Part shown: positions 24,501 through 29,287 of the stretch, piece after piece
Numbering within the stretch: position 1 is the stretch's first letter
How the letters are laid out: every line of letters starts with the position of its first letter
Origin: Henricia sp. BOLD:AAB3569
Taxonomy: Eukaryota; Echinodermata; Asteroidea; Spinulosida; Echinasteridae
Reading direction: 5' to 3'
Length of the DNA: 64,000 bases
Assembly: GCA_037783545.1 (NCBI GenBank)
Contig: JBBELK010000009.1
Location: 1,426,001-1,490,000, forward strand
The notes under the pieces: model-generated
Databases searched by the model: none
What the model was told of the DNA's origin: nothing
What the model saw: the letters and a program-made list of their open reading frames with translations, nothing else
Position numbers and translations under genes: made by a program

Positions 24501-27500
24501 TTCAAGGATATCGTCAAAAAAGCATCGATGTTTTGTAAAGTCATTTATCCGTTCCATAAAGCAACTTTTTTGCTTTCACGTTAAAAAAAAGATGGTAAAT
24601 TTCCTGTTTTTCTTTCCGTGGATAGTATTCTGGGGAGGTATTTTATATGATGTGTTAGGTTTAACGAAATCCATTTTTGGGGAAAATTCAAACAAGCTTA
24701 ACACGTTGACTGCCAGAGCATAGTTTTTACAGGGTGCTCCCACAGGGGGCATTCCCATTTTTCTTCGAGTATACTCAGTGGCAGAATCCGGTACACCTGT
24801 TACTACGAGTATACTCGTCGTCGGTAGTCAACATGTTAAAGCCTCTGTACACATAGTTGATGTGACAATCTGAAAGTCCCTATATTGTTGTATCCCCAAT
24901 CAGAGGAAAACTGGGAACGCACTTACACAGCGTGAAGACAGCGAGAAGATCGTGTGCACCAGACTAGGTCTCCTGATAAACGCATTTCACGAGCTCGTTC
25001 ACTCGGCCATTCCGGTGGGAACGTGTGTGGATGCTACTCTGAAAGCTGTTACTAGACTCTACACGACTCTGACACTGCTGTGTAAATATGTAAGTTGTTT
25101 TTAGATTTGAGTTTTCGTAAAGGCCCATTGTATCATTTGCAATGACCCAATTTGTTTTTCATGAGTTGACAAGAAAAACCTTACTCAAAGTGTTGATAGC
25201 AATGGTAACAAACACCACACATGAATTTATTTCCGTCCAAAATGTTGTTTCATGCTGGAAATTGACAACCGAAGCTGGTTTTCAAAAAAATTACCATTCA
25301 CTTGTACACAAAATCCATAAATAGATTTTCAAGGTTTTCTGAAGCATTAATGCATAATATGTAGCTAAATAATTTCAGGCTAGTTTACCCAACATTCCTC
25401 CTTAGATTTGTTTACACTCTTATTCTACGAATCTGTAAAAAGTTTTATCTTGCAAATGATACATAGGGCCTTTAAGGGTCACTAATAGCTTTCATGGGCG
25501 TAGGGTGGTTTTCTTCAGACTACATCGACATTTTCGAACAAAAACACGATTGTTTTTTTTGTATGCACGTTGTGTGCATCGATTAGCACGCGCTTAGCTG
25601 GTGACACCAAGACATTTCCGGATGTCGCACGTTGCCAAAAGCAGTCTATACAATGAGCCTCTTTCTTCTCCAAAGTGACCTCTATATCCTTGTATCCTCC
25701 ACAGTATCTGGCCATGTACAACCAACAAGCCGGGCATCTTTCGGCAAGATTTGAAAAGCTCATCAAACTATTGGCAACTCAGCTTAGTCCAAACACCTAC
25801 GGCATGATTACATACATACAGGTAAATATCACAGGGTGAAAAACATATCCCAAGGAGATTGCAGGCTGTCATCGAGGGGGGGGGGGGGGGGGGGGGGACA
25901 ATTTATAGGTGCATAACATTTGATTGAGGCACAATAAACCCTTTTTAAGTGTTTTACGAATGTAAATTTGATGTGCAGTGCTCTGAGAAAAAAGTGGCAT
26001 GGTACTAATTTTGGTGTGAACCGACGCTCTAAAAATCACATAATCACAAAAACGCTTTCCCCTCAAGTTGATTCAGTGGTTTTCAGTGCTTCATTACAGT
26101 CCAAGTTCTCTGTATGACACGTCCTGGAGAAGGCAACGCGTCTCAAATTTACTTGCGTAATGTTCACAGAGCTGCCAACCCTTCCGGATTTTGGGGAAGA
26201 CATCTAGGAAAACGGGTTCATTCCGTAACTCCAAACACATCTAAAAATCCCCAAGGTTGTTAATTGGCAATCCAGGAGGGTTTGTATCCATGTCAGGACT
26301 CACAAAATTAGTCATTTTCAGAGAATATGTTGCAAATCCGGGAGGGTTGGTAGCTCTGGTAATATGTGAAAAGGTTCAGTATGAATTCTCCCTGAAGAAG
26401 GGCCCTCTTTCTTGTATTGCAATGTTTTCTTTTTATTTATTTATTTTTCTTCCCATCACAGACATCTCAAAGTGAACGTCTAAACACCGCAACTGCCAAA
26501 TCCGGTAAAGCAAAGGACAAGAAGCGTGGTGGCGATGGGGACGGGGGAGTGATGACGTCGGGTAAAGCCAAGGGAGTGATCAGAGAGACTCGCGGTATCC
26601 CAGCATTGGTCTACGCCATCGAGCAGTGTGAAGAATATCTCATCAGGCTCTCCAAGAAGTCTAAAGTGAGTCCGAGGTCGTAAGCCAATTGTATCATTTG
26701 CAATGACCCAAAATTTTACTTTATGAGTTGACAAGAAAGACATGGTAGCTAATCCAATGGGTGAGGAACAACTGCAAAACCGTGTTTCGAGACCACTAGT
26801 TGGCTTCATAGCTCAATTGGTAGGGCGTCTGCACGTTAAGTAGAAGGCAGGCCCGTAACCAGGGGGGGTCGGGTGGATCGGACGATCCCCCCCCCCGCGG
26901 AACAGGGAGTTCCGCTCTACAAAATAAAAATTCAATAATTTGAATAATTAAATTGTTCGTCGCACAATATAGCCAGTTGAATATTGAGAATAAATATATC
27001 AAAATATCTGAAAAAGTTAGTACCGCTAAGTGTTTTTGGTGTGATGTATAGCCGCCATTTTACTGTTTCAAAACTAGTGCCTGACGGCACTATTCGATCC
27101 CCCCCGCAAAACTCGCTGGTTACGGGCCTGGAAGGTCCAACGTTCGAATCCCGGTGGAGCCAAGTTGTGTTACATTTTAGGCCGTCCTGGTTACGAGCGT
27201 ATATTAGAAAGGCATGTTGTCACACTATTTGTAACCCTTTTTGGCCCCAAGTTATCTCTTCAGAACAACTGAAACTTATTTCTTTTATTTTGAGACCAAA
27301 CAAATGTATTTTCCGGAAAATATGGTCTGTGTTGCCAAAATGCCCCCTTTACTGTGGAAAGACTCGCATCCTCAATTGCACATGGACTCATGGAAATATC
27401 TATCTTTTGACTTGAATATTCATGTTTTCCACAATTTTCCAAATTTGTTGGAAAAGTTGTGATATTCTTACTGTGTGTGCATACTCCAGGGGAGAGAGAG

Positions 27501-29287
27501 ATTGTCTAAATCTCACTTGGTATATAAAAGAGGGCATATTTGGGTCTGACCACACTGAAGCGCACACTTTTGTGACTTTTTTTCAAAAGTAGATAAAAAC
27601 TGTGAAGTTGTTCATGGTAATTTCTTCATTACATTCTGAGTACATACCAGGCCATGTAGGAATTGTGTCTATTCTCTAGTTTTCATTTTACAGTTTCAAA
27701 AATCACAGCAATATCGTCTGCAAAAAGTAGTGTACTTGATTGGGGAAGTCGCCTATGGTGATTCACGCATGTATATACGTTCATCACAAAGACAGACGAT
27801 TGGCCCAAAATGTCTGTCCAGTGACATATGTGACTGTAATTTCAATAAATCAATACACAATTGGTGTGGGTTAATGTTTCATCAATCTTTAGAGCTAATA
27901 CATGATGTGTGGGTATTATTTTGTAATGTAATCAATGCCTTTAGCAATTTTCAGATAGCAATGTCTTCAAGAATTCCCTGTAATTTCTTAGACTTTTCAG
28001 AGAGAACAGCCATTTTTGGTCATCACAGACAATAAGTGATTGGGAATGGTACTTATAGCCAAAAGAGGGCAATTTGTTTGCTGTTTAGTCACTTTTTGTG
28101 TCCCACTTTCCATGTTAGGAGTTGTGCCCATTTGCGTTTGGGTAGTCTAGCTGTGTTGGCATACCCAAGACCATTACCCTGGGAAGCTACTCAAATGTTA
28201 TGTGACAACTAAAGCCCAATACATCATTTGCAGTTACCAAAAATTTTACTTCATGAGTTGACAAAAAAAAACCACTAAAAGAGTTGATAACAATAATAAC
28301 AAACGCCACATAAGTGTTGTTTTTTTAAGTTGTAAGTTTTTCAGCCATGAAATCTGTCTTTAAAATGAAATATTCATTGTGGTATTAATTTGCTAATTTT
28401 CTAAAGGTCAACCTGATGGAGCATGTCAAGCACAGCACATCCAGAGATTTCCGCATCAACCAACAGGTGCTTCAAGAAGCCTTGGAGAGGGCCTCCTCAA
28501 GCTCTGAAGAGGTAGGTCTGTCTGTTTGTCTGTCTGTCTGGATGATGGCACACATAGAATTATTTTGCCAATTGTTAAGCAGGTCAACCTGATGGAGCAT
28601 GTCAAGCTAAGCACATCCAGAGATTTCTGCATCAACCAACAGGTGCTTCAAGAAGCCTTGGAGAGGGCCTCCTTAAGCTCTGATGAGGTAGGTCTGTTTG
28701 TAAGAGCACCACCGATGTGTGTTGTTCCTCATGTCTATGCTTGGATATAGACCAATCCGGTAACTAAGATCTCCTCCCTGAATATCCGCCATAGCTGGGG
28801 GGCATCCAGTGCATGGGCTGTGCGTTTTGTGTTGCTGTTAGAATGAAAATCGCTCATCCATTACATGCACGAACGCGCCCCCTTCGCGTACACAACCCTA
28901 CAAAGATGCGCACCTTGTTCAAAGTAAACAAATGCAACTTCAGAAACGGCAAAAAACATACAGTTCATTCAGTGGAAGCCCCCATCTATGGCGGATATAA
29001 AGAAAAAGAGTCATCGGCTTGGTTCCCCTCTAGCGACGCCACTGATTACAGTATACAACAAGAGCTGATAAAGGCTAATTTTGTGTAGATTGTGTGTATG
29101 TAATCCGATCGTCTTACTATACAAAACAAATGATGGGCTTCTGACCAATTATCACCCTTTCTTATTTCATCTCGTCATTATCTGTTCATATTAGGGATCT
29201 TCATCAGATGATGAGAGTCAACCTCCTCCAAAGAAAGCTAAGACATCAGAGAAGGCCTCTACGTCAGGCCAAGCGAGAAGGAACTAA
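401..29287 (+). CDS. FANCI: FANCI, Fanconi anaemia complementation group I protein (3' portion, 27 exons in window)
   Basis: Twenty-seven exons, joined by phase, encode about 1,130 residues that track vertebrate FANCI from roughly residue 240 to the C-terminus. FANCI is the paralogue and partner of FANCD2. The clamp it forms is monoubiquitinated by the FANCL core complex during interstrand crosslink repair in the nucleus. Seen here: helical-repeat blocks in FANCI order, the SDARK ubiquitination site (exon 9439-9553), an SQ cluster just after it, an acidic loop (exon 13613-13810), the SKKSK to STSRDF segment, and a basic C-terminus with PPKKAK. The N-terminal ~240 residues lie left of the window. 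Oddities are a GC-AG intron, a duplicated exon, a one-base frame break at 24188-24190, and an unresolved stretch between 23053 and 23336. Identification rests on recalled family sequence; no search was run. Confidence 0.96.
597..753. mobile_element. MITE with GCAGCCGATTTCA ends, copy 1
   Basis: Terminal inverted repeats GCAGCCGATTTCATGAA and TTCGTGAATTCGGCTGC enclose a palindromic TTGCGCAAC-rich core. A second copy is at 31629-31767. Confidence 0.8.
1251..1343 (+). CDS. FANCI: FANCI exon (window exon 2)
   Basis: Acceptor CTCATTACAG, donor GTTAGT, 31 complete codons. The peptide [18 protein letters not shown] matches the FANCI helix that precedes the VLDLLKT region of the human protein. Confidence 0.93.
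1385..1515. repeat. C-tract and TACGCA repeat
   Basis: A 24-base C run (1457-1480) is flanked by TGTACGCAT units. Similar sequence with an inverted ATAAAGTACGTACGCA arm occurs at 1845-1955. Confidence 0.7.
1845..1955. repeat. C-tract and TACGCA repeat, second copy
   Basis: C runs between TGTACGCATGG and TGCGTACGTACTTTAT. Related to 1385-1515. Confidence 0.65.
2105..2178 (-). mobile_element. tRNA-derived SINE head
   Basis: On the minus strand GGCTTTATAGCTCAATTGG (A box) and GGTTCGAATCCCGGTGGAGC (B box and acceptor) have tRNA spacing. The stem pairing and position 33 do not suit a functional tRNA. A second copy at 26801-27162 carries an insertion. Confidence 0.75.
3224..3302 (+). CDS. FANCI: FANCI exon (window exon 3)
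   Basis: Pyrimidine-rich acceptor CCCCTTTTTAG and donor GTGAAT. The peptide [15 protein letters not shown] corresponds to the VLDLLKT..KSFKD block of human FANCI. The exon ends one base into a codon. Confidence 0.93.
3354..3419. repeat. 33-bp direct duplication
   Basis: Two consecutive copies of a unit containing ATTATTTTTAAGAATGTACT sit just past a FANCI exon. Confidence 0.75.
4550..4607 (+). CDS. FANCI: FANCI exon (window exon 4)
   Basis: A short 58-nt exon with acceptor CACCTACAG and donor GTATGG. It reads [19 protein letters not shown]. Phase 1 in and phase 2 out join cleanly to both neighbours. Confidence 0.9.
4718..4871 (-). mobile_element. tRNA-derived SINE with ATT tail
   Basis: The minus strand carries a tRNA-like A box (GGTCGAGTAGTAAAGAC) and a degenerate B box (GTGAGTTAGACTCCC), and the end is TTATTATTATT on the plus strand. 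Confidence 0.6.
4975..5038. repeat. C-rich low-complexity tract
   Basis: Over 60 bases of C interrupted by single A or T, in a FANCI intron. The opposite strand is G-rich. Confidence 0.9.
5454..5683. mobile_element. TA-flanked MITE with CACTGA ends
   Basis: Ends CACTGAACAAAATTATAAAC and its near-complement ending GCTCAGTG, flanked by TA on both sides. TA duplication and CACTG ends suit the Tc1/mariner group. Confidence 0.75.
5726..5826 (+). CDS. FANCI: FANCI exon (window exon 5)
   Basis: Acceptor TTGTTGAATAG, donor GTGAAT. The peptide [20 protein letters not shown] is nearly identical to the human [20 protein letters not shown] block. Confidence 0.96.
6003..6448. mobile_element. MITE family with AATGCATAGTTCCGA ends, copy 1
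   Basis: AATGCATAGTTCCGACC at the left and TCGGAACTATGCATT at the right enclose ~420 bp that is almost repeated at 20040-20482, with a partial copy near 47130-47375. Confidence 0.8.
6965..7129 (+). CDS. FANCI: FANCI exon (window exon 6)
   Basis: Acceptor ACCTTCAG, donor GTCAGT. It contains [18 protein letters not shown] and [19 protein letters not shown], matching the human HACKLGANILLETFKIHEM..VLNRVVTR stretch. 54 full codons with split codons at both ends. Confidence 0.96.
7209..7612. mobile_element. Inverted-repeat element, CAGTAATGGGGTACATT ends
   Basis: CACAGTAATGGGGTACATTT and AATGTACCCCATTACTGTG bracket a palindromic interior (GTTCCTATTACGTATGT and its complement). Related elements are at 16342-16758 and, truncated, 27184-27365. 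Confidence 0.75.
7926..7945 (+). promoter_or_regulatory. C-only polypyrimidine tract of a FANCI acceptor
   Basis: A pure C run directly precedes TGCCTAG and the exon at 7953. It is the only pyrimidine tract available for this splice acceptor. Confidence 0.7.
7953..8154 (+). CDS. FANCI: FANCI exon (window exon 7)
   Basis: The acceptor lies behind a C-only run (7926-7945) followed by TGCCTAG; the donor is GTAAAA. The exon reads [19 protein letters not shown] then [19 protein letters not shown] and [11 protein letters not shown], matching the human segment just before the ubiquitination site. The arginine codon is split across the intron. Confidence 0.96.
9439..9553 (+). CDS. FANCI: FANCI exon with ubiquitination lysine and SQ cluster (window exon 8)
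   Basis: Acceptor CCCCCAACAG, donor GTACAG. It encodes [15 protein letters not shown], in which the lysine codon at 9455-9457 aligns with human FANCI K523, the site of monoubiquitination. About 25 residues later the motif [11 protein letters not shown] carries three SQ dipeptides, matching the ATR/ATM phosphosite cluster (human S556/S559/S565) that promotes ubiquitination. Both regulatory features are intact, so the pathway control is likely conserved. Confidence 0.96.
9891..10204 (+). mobile_element. tRNA-derived SINE with (TTA)n tail, copy 1
   Basis: A-box-like GTGGTCTAGTGGGTATGAAG and B box GGTTCGAGCCCC, a body with CGTCAACCCAAGCGATATATGG, and a 3' (TTA)n tail. The tRNA-like part does not fold as a good tRNA. 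A second copy in reverse is at 19084-19374. Confidence 0.85.
10399..10527 (+). CDS. FANCI: FANCI exon (window exon 9)
   Basis: Acceptor TTGTTCAATCCCAG, donor GTATAA, 43 codons. [17 protein letters not shown] is nearly identical to human [17 protein letters not shown]. Confidence 0.96.
10571..11465. mobile_element. MITE family with AAAGGAGC..TTCAGATTTTTCC end (interrupted copy)
   Basis: Left end TAAAGGAGCTTGTTCAGATT. The interior CTCCCCAAAATA..ATCCATGGGAA is split by another element at 10650-11203. Related copies are at 23577-23720, 24410-24720, 31110-31375, 41158-41512, 56675-56940 and 59640-59815. Confidence 0.75.
10650..11203. mobile_element. TA-flanked inverted-repeat element nested in 10571-11465
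   Basis: Perfect ends TACTCTCCAACAAAAGAAAC at the left and its complement at the right (about 30 bp), flanked by TA on each side, inside another MITE. Confidence 0.8.
11680..12225. repeat. Minisatellite, TGTTACAGTG-type units
   Basis: A 10-12-bp motif (TTTGTTACAGTG / CTCGTTACAGTG / ATTTGCTACATTG) is iterated in a higher-order pattern of about 80-90 bp. It lies in the intron just before the FANCI exon at 12250. Frames reading TNTVTN are by-products. Confidence 0.9.
12250..12420 (+). CDS. FANCI: FANCI exon (window exon 10)
   Basis: Acceptor TTTGCTCTTTTCAG, donor GTATAA, 57 codons. [16 protein letters not shown] and [17 protein letters not shown] align to human GFYDVLRRNSQLANSV and PLKLEACILTQGDKISL. 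A minisatellite ends about 25-40 bp upstream of the acceptor. Confidence 0.96.
12485..13015. mobile_element. MITE with AAAGGCCC and ATTTGCAAATGAT ends
   Basis: Left TAAAGGCCCTGTAGATGAT and right ATCCACTGGGCCTTTAA. Related elements are at 25119-25475, 45276-45545 and 60920-61170. Confidence 0.6.
13060..13490. mobile_element. Palindromic MITE with CTCAAAAAAAGT ends
   Basis: CTCCTCAAAAAAAGTCTGGA and AACTTTTTTGAGGAG plus mirrored interior blocks (AAGCCCTGTTATTCCTCTTT). A smaller copy is at 42545-42785. Confidence 0.75.
13613..13810 (+). CDS. FANCI: FANCI exon with acidic loop and GC donor (window exon 11)
   Basis: Acceptor TCCGTTTCCAAG, 66 codons. An acidic loop ([10 protein letters not shown]) is followed by [20 protein letters not shown], matching human ILESITNRMIKSELEDFEL. 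The exon must stop after CTG at 13810 because the next exon starts DKSADFSQ in phase 0. The intron therefore begins GCAAGT, a GC-AG intron. Confidence 0.94.
14340..14945. repeat. GACTTGACT-rich repeat with 33-bp minisatellite
   Basis: 14710-14930 has about six units of CTCCAAGGCAGTTTGACTTG followed by ACTCGACTTGGGA (33 bp). The flanks (14340-14520) carry older, irregular GACTTGAGACTC motifs. Confidence 0.85.
15225..15346 (+). CDS. FANCI: FANCI exon (window exon 12)
   Basis: Acceptor TATTCATTTCAG, donor [14 protein letters not shown] followed by [19 protein letters not shown] matches human [27 protein letters not shown]. Confidence 0.96.
15773..15934 (+). CDS. FANCI: FANCI exon (window exon 13)
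   Basis: Acceptor with a ten-T run then CAG; donor GTCAGT. It contains [16 protein letters not shown] and [15 protein letters not shown], matching human CYKKLSDILNEKAG and LLSMKFVSSLLTALF. Confidence 0.95.
16342..16758. mobile_element. Inverted-repeat element related to 7209-7612
   Basis: GTCTTTCCATGGTAAAAGGG on the left matches the complement of CCCTTTACTGTGGAAAGAC on the right, with a long palindromic interior. Confidence 0.75.
16825..17004 (+). CDS. FANCI: FANCI exon (window exon 14)
   Basis: Acceptor ACTCTTTGCAG, donor [24 protein letters not shown] matches human FMRYAVNVALQKVQQLKE. A tRNA-like SINE lies about 45 bp past the donor. Confidence 0.95.
17049..17123 (-). mobile_element. tRNA-derived SINE head
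   Basis: The minus strand reads TTTATAGCTCAGCTGGTAG, CGTCTGCC and GGATTCAAATCCCGATAAGG, a tRNA-like A and B box. It lies 45 bp past a FANCI donor. Confidence 0.7.
17250..17313 (+). CDS. FANCI: FANCI exon (window exon 15)
   Basis: Acceptor TTTCTTTTAATGTAG, donor GTATCT, 64 nt. [15 protein letters not shown] corresponds to human RVLLWRYTSI..GKKEK. It completes an AG-split arginine codon. Confidence 0.9.
17810..17995 (+). CDS. FANCI: FANCI exon (window exon 16)
   Basis: Acceptor TTTGCCATAG, donor GTATTG, 62 codons. [17 protein letters not shown] matches human [17 protein letters not shown] and is followed by VHLHVKKFQ. Confidence 0.94.
18805..19440 (-). repeat. Tandem tRNA-like fragments
   Basis: At least three units each contain TATAGCTCAGCTGGTAGAAC-like A-box sequence followed by GAGGTCTTT..AAAACC..GGGAGTATAC..ACTGTG. 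One unit retains a B box (GGGTTCGAATCC). Similar units occur at 34318-34712. The strand given is nominal. Confidence 0.7.
19084..19374 (-). mobile_element. tRNA-derived SINE, copy 2, inserted in tRNA-like repeats
   Basis: Reverse copy of the 9891-10204 SINE, starting AATAATAATGG and ending at the tRNA-like head. It is flanked by TGGT (19080-19083, 19375-19378) and interrupts the sequence GCTCAGCTGGT|AGGGTGTCTGCC. Confidence 0.8.
19583..19603. repeat. (TTGA)5 microsatellite
   Basis: Five TTGA/GATT units in a FANCI intron. Confidence 0.85.
19724..19840 (+). CDS. FANCI: FANCI exon (window exon 17)
   Basis: Acceptor GTGTTATTTCAG, donor GTTGGT, 39 codons. [12 protein letters not shown] and [14 protein letters not shown] align with human RSLLNLLSSQEED and LTSLSKLLEPSSPQ. 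Confidence 0.93.
20040..20482. mobile_element. MITE family with AATGCATAGTTCCGA ends, copy 2
   Basis: Highly similar in full length to 6003-6448, in the same orientation, in another FANCI intron. Confidence 0.8.
20735..20786 (+). CDS. FANCI: FANCI exon, 52 nt (window exon 18)
   Basis: Acceptor GCACCTTTTTAG, donor [23 protein letters not shown] occupies the place of human FVQMLSWTSKICKENS, and the trailing G plus AG of the next exon restores the conserved ED pair. A Harbinger-type element starts 42 bp after the donor. Confidence 0.9.
20829..21594. mobile_element. Non-autonomous PIF/Harbinger element
   Basis: GGCCTTTTCCCACTACCC at the left and GTGGGAAAAGGCC at the right, flanked by TAA (20826-20828 and 21595-21597). 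The 3-bp TWA duplication and GGCCTTTTCCCAC ends are characteristic of PIF/Harbinger. The subterminal regions are full of ACCCGGGT and AACCCCGAGAT motifs in both orientations. A short frame with [14 protein letters not shown] near 21104 may be a remnant of a coding sequence. Confidence 0.85.
21729..22045 (-). mobile_element. SINE-like element with (AATAAT) tail
   Basis: Starts AATAATAATAATGATTATTA. The body includes TGCCTTGCTCAAGGGCACAG and GGGTATCGAACCTGCAACCC (a reversed B-box-like segment), widespread hallmarks of animal tRNA-derived SINEs. Confidence 0.65.
22602..22790. mobile_element. MITE with CATACCTGCCAAC ends
   Basis: CATACCTGCCAACTAGTCCG on the left; GGCAATGTTGGCAGGTATG on the right. 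Confidence 0.75.
22965..23070 (+). CDS. FANCI: FANCI exon, 3' boundary uncertain (window exon 19)
   Basis: Acceptor [33 protein letters not shown] then RD matches human [22 protein letters not shown]. Two donors are possible: GTAATT after 23052, directly after the conserved RD, or GTACCT after 23070. Neither joins in frame directly to the next exon at 23337, so a small piece is missing from this model. Confidence 0.82.
23260..23269 (+). CDS. FANCI: Possible 10-nt FANCI microexon
   Basis: Ten bases flanked by AACAG and GTAATC would bridge the donor after 23070 to the exon at 23337 in frame, adding STET. The upstream pyrimidine tract is weak and the human protein has a longer, different segment here, so this is only a candidate. 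Confidence 0.25.
23337..23405 (+). CDS. FANCI: FANCI exon (window exon 20)
   Basis: Acceptor TTTTGTTCTGTAG, donor GTAGGT, 23 codons. [21 protein letters not shown] matches human DVEVEK..HFAIVNLRTAAPTV in this frame only. Confidence 0.93.
23577..23720. mobile_element. Truncated AAAGGAGC-family MITE
   Basis: Contains AGGAGCTGGTCCAGATTTTT to GGATGTGGAAGCAAAAAGGT, then is cut off by the TTCGCCC foldback at 23725. Confidence 0.75.
23725..24050. mobile_element. TTCGCCC foldback element, copy 1
   Basis: Iterated ~15-bp units of the type CACTTCGCCCTGAAGCA / TTCGCCCCAAAAC are followed by a complementary GGGCGAAGTGG arm. A conserved ~150-bp unique tail (GACGAAGTACGGAGCTGATT to TTTACCAATCATGTATACT) follows. 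Confidence 0.8.
24142..24236 (+). CDS. FANCI: FANCI exon with one-base frame break (window exon 21)
   Basis: Acceptor TTTGTCCCCAG, donor GTTAGT. The first 16 codons read [16 protein letters not shown] in the FANCI frame. The following FANCI-like peptide [15 protein letters not shown], which aligns to human LITKLKGQVSQETLSEE, is shifted by one base because of a GGG run at 24188-24190. Without skipping a base the frame stops at TGA. This is either a consensus error or a real disruption. A C-rich tract begins 28 bp past the exon. Confidence 0.85.
24264..24408. repeat. ~145-bp C-rich tract
   Basis: Almost pure C with rare single T or A, in the intron immediately after the frame-broken FANCI exon. 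The complementary strand could form G-quadruplexes. Frames through it are artefacts. Confidence 0.95.
24410..24720. mobile_element. AAAGGAGC-family MITE, inverted remnant
   Basis: Carries TTCATGGGTGTTGAGATTTT, TTCTGAAATTTTGTGCTCTC and GGTATTTTATATGATGTGTT in the reversed order of the family. Confidence 0.65.
24904..25089 (+). CDS. FANCI: FANCI exon (window exon 22)
   Basis: Acceptor CCCCAATCAG, donor [26 protein letters not shown] and [12 protein letters not shown] match human [20 protein letters not shown] and KMYTTLTALVRYY. The incoming phase does not match the previous exon unless one A of the AAAA run at 24907-24910 is also surplus. Confidence 0.92.
25119..25475. mobile_element. MITE with TATCATTTGCAATGACCC end
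   Basis: AAAGGCCCATTGTATCATTTGCAA-type left end and TTGCAAATGATACATAGGGC right end, with ATGAGTTGACAAGAAAAACC inside. Fragments occur near 26690, 28215, 45276 and 60920. Confidence 0.8.
25705..25821 (+). CDS. FANCI: FANCI exon (window exon 23)
   Basis: Acceptor GTATCCTCCACAG, donor GTAAAT, 39 codons. [15 protein letters not shown] and YGMITYIQ match human NMEKLVKLSGSHLTP and YSFISYVQ. Confidence 0.95.
25876..25897. repeat. G homopolymer run
   Basis: 22 consecutive G in a FANCI intron, the only long G run on the plus strand. Confidence 0.95.
26169..26358. mobile_element. MITE with GAGCTGCCAACCC ends
   Basis: GAGCTGCCAACCCTTCCGGA and ATCCGGGAGGGTTGGTAGCTC are inverted repeats. Confidence 0.7.
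26462..26665 (+). CDS. FANCI: FANCI exon (window exon 24)
   Basis: Acceptor TTCTTCCCATCACAG, donor GTGAGT, 68 codons. A lysine/glycine-rich linker is followed by VIRETRGIP and [20 protein letters not shown], matching human VLRETKPIP and LIFAIEQYEKFLIHLSKKS. Confidence 0.96.
26801..27162 (+). mobile_element. tRNA-derived SINE split by a DNA element
   Basis: GGCTTCATAGCTCAATTGGT..TAGAAGG (to 26847) and GAAGGTCCAACGTTCGAATC (from 27131) are the two halves of the SINE head seen intact at 2105-2178. Confidence 0.85.
26848..27130. mobile_element. DNA element with CAGGCCCGTAACCAG ends and 5-bp target duplication
   Basis: Perfect 15-bp terminal inverted repeats CAGGCCCGTAACCAG and its complement, flanked by GAAGG on both sides. 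The host SINE gives the empty-site sequence. The C-run in the first 50 bp resembles the element at 39680-39891. Confidence 0.9.
27184..27365. mobile_element. Truncated half of the 16342-16758 element
   Basis: Only the right arm is present (GGCATGTTGTCACACTATTT to CCCTTTACTGTGGAAAGAC). Confidence 0.7.
28407..28511 (+). CDS. FANCI: FANCI exon 25, first tandem copy
   Basis: Acceptor AATTTTCTAAAG, donor GTAGGT, 35 codons, phase 0 at both ends. [20 protein letters not shown] matches human [19 protein letters not shown]. It is one of two nearly identical tandem copies. This copy has His where the second copy and human have Leu. Confidence 0.93.
28583..28687 (+). CDS. FANCI: FANCI exon 25', second tandem copy
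   Basis: Acceptor AATTGTTAAGCAG, donor GTAGGT, 35 codons, phase 0 at both ends. [20 protein letters not shown] differs from the first copy at four codons (His/Leu, Arg/Cys, Ser/Leu, Glu/Asp), all amino-acid changing. Either copy, or both, could be spliced without shifting the frame. Confidence 0.88.
29195..29287 (+). CDS. FANCI: FANCI terminal exon and stop
   Basis: Acceptor CTGTTCATATTAG; 30 codons and TAA. An acidic SSSDDE stretch then [13 protein letters not shown], a lysine-rich C-terminus like the human KEPAKKKRKK tail and probably a nuclear localisation signal. I see no EDGE tetrapeptide as found in human FANCI. Confidence 0.92.
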   Translation, partial: GSSSDDESQPPPKKAKTSEKASTSGQARRN

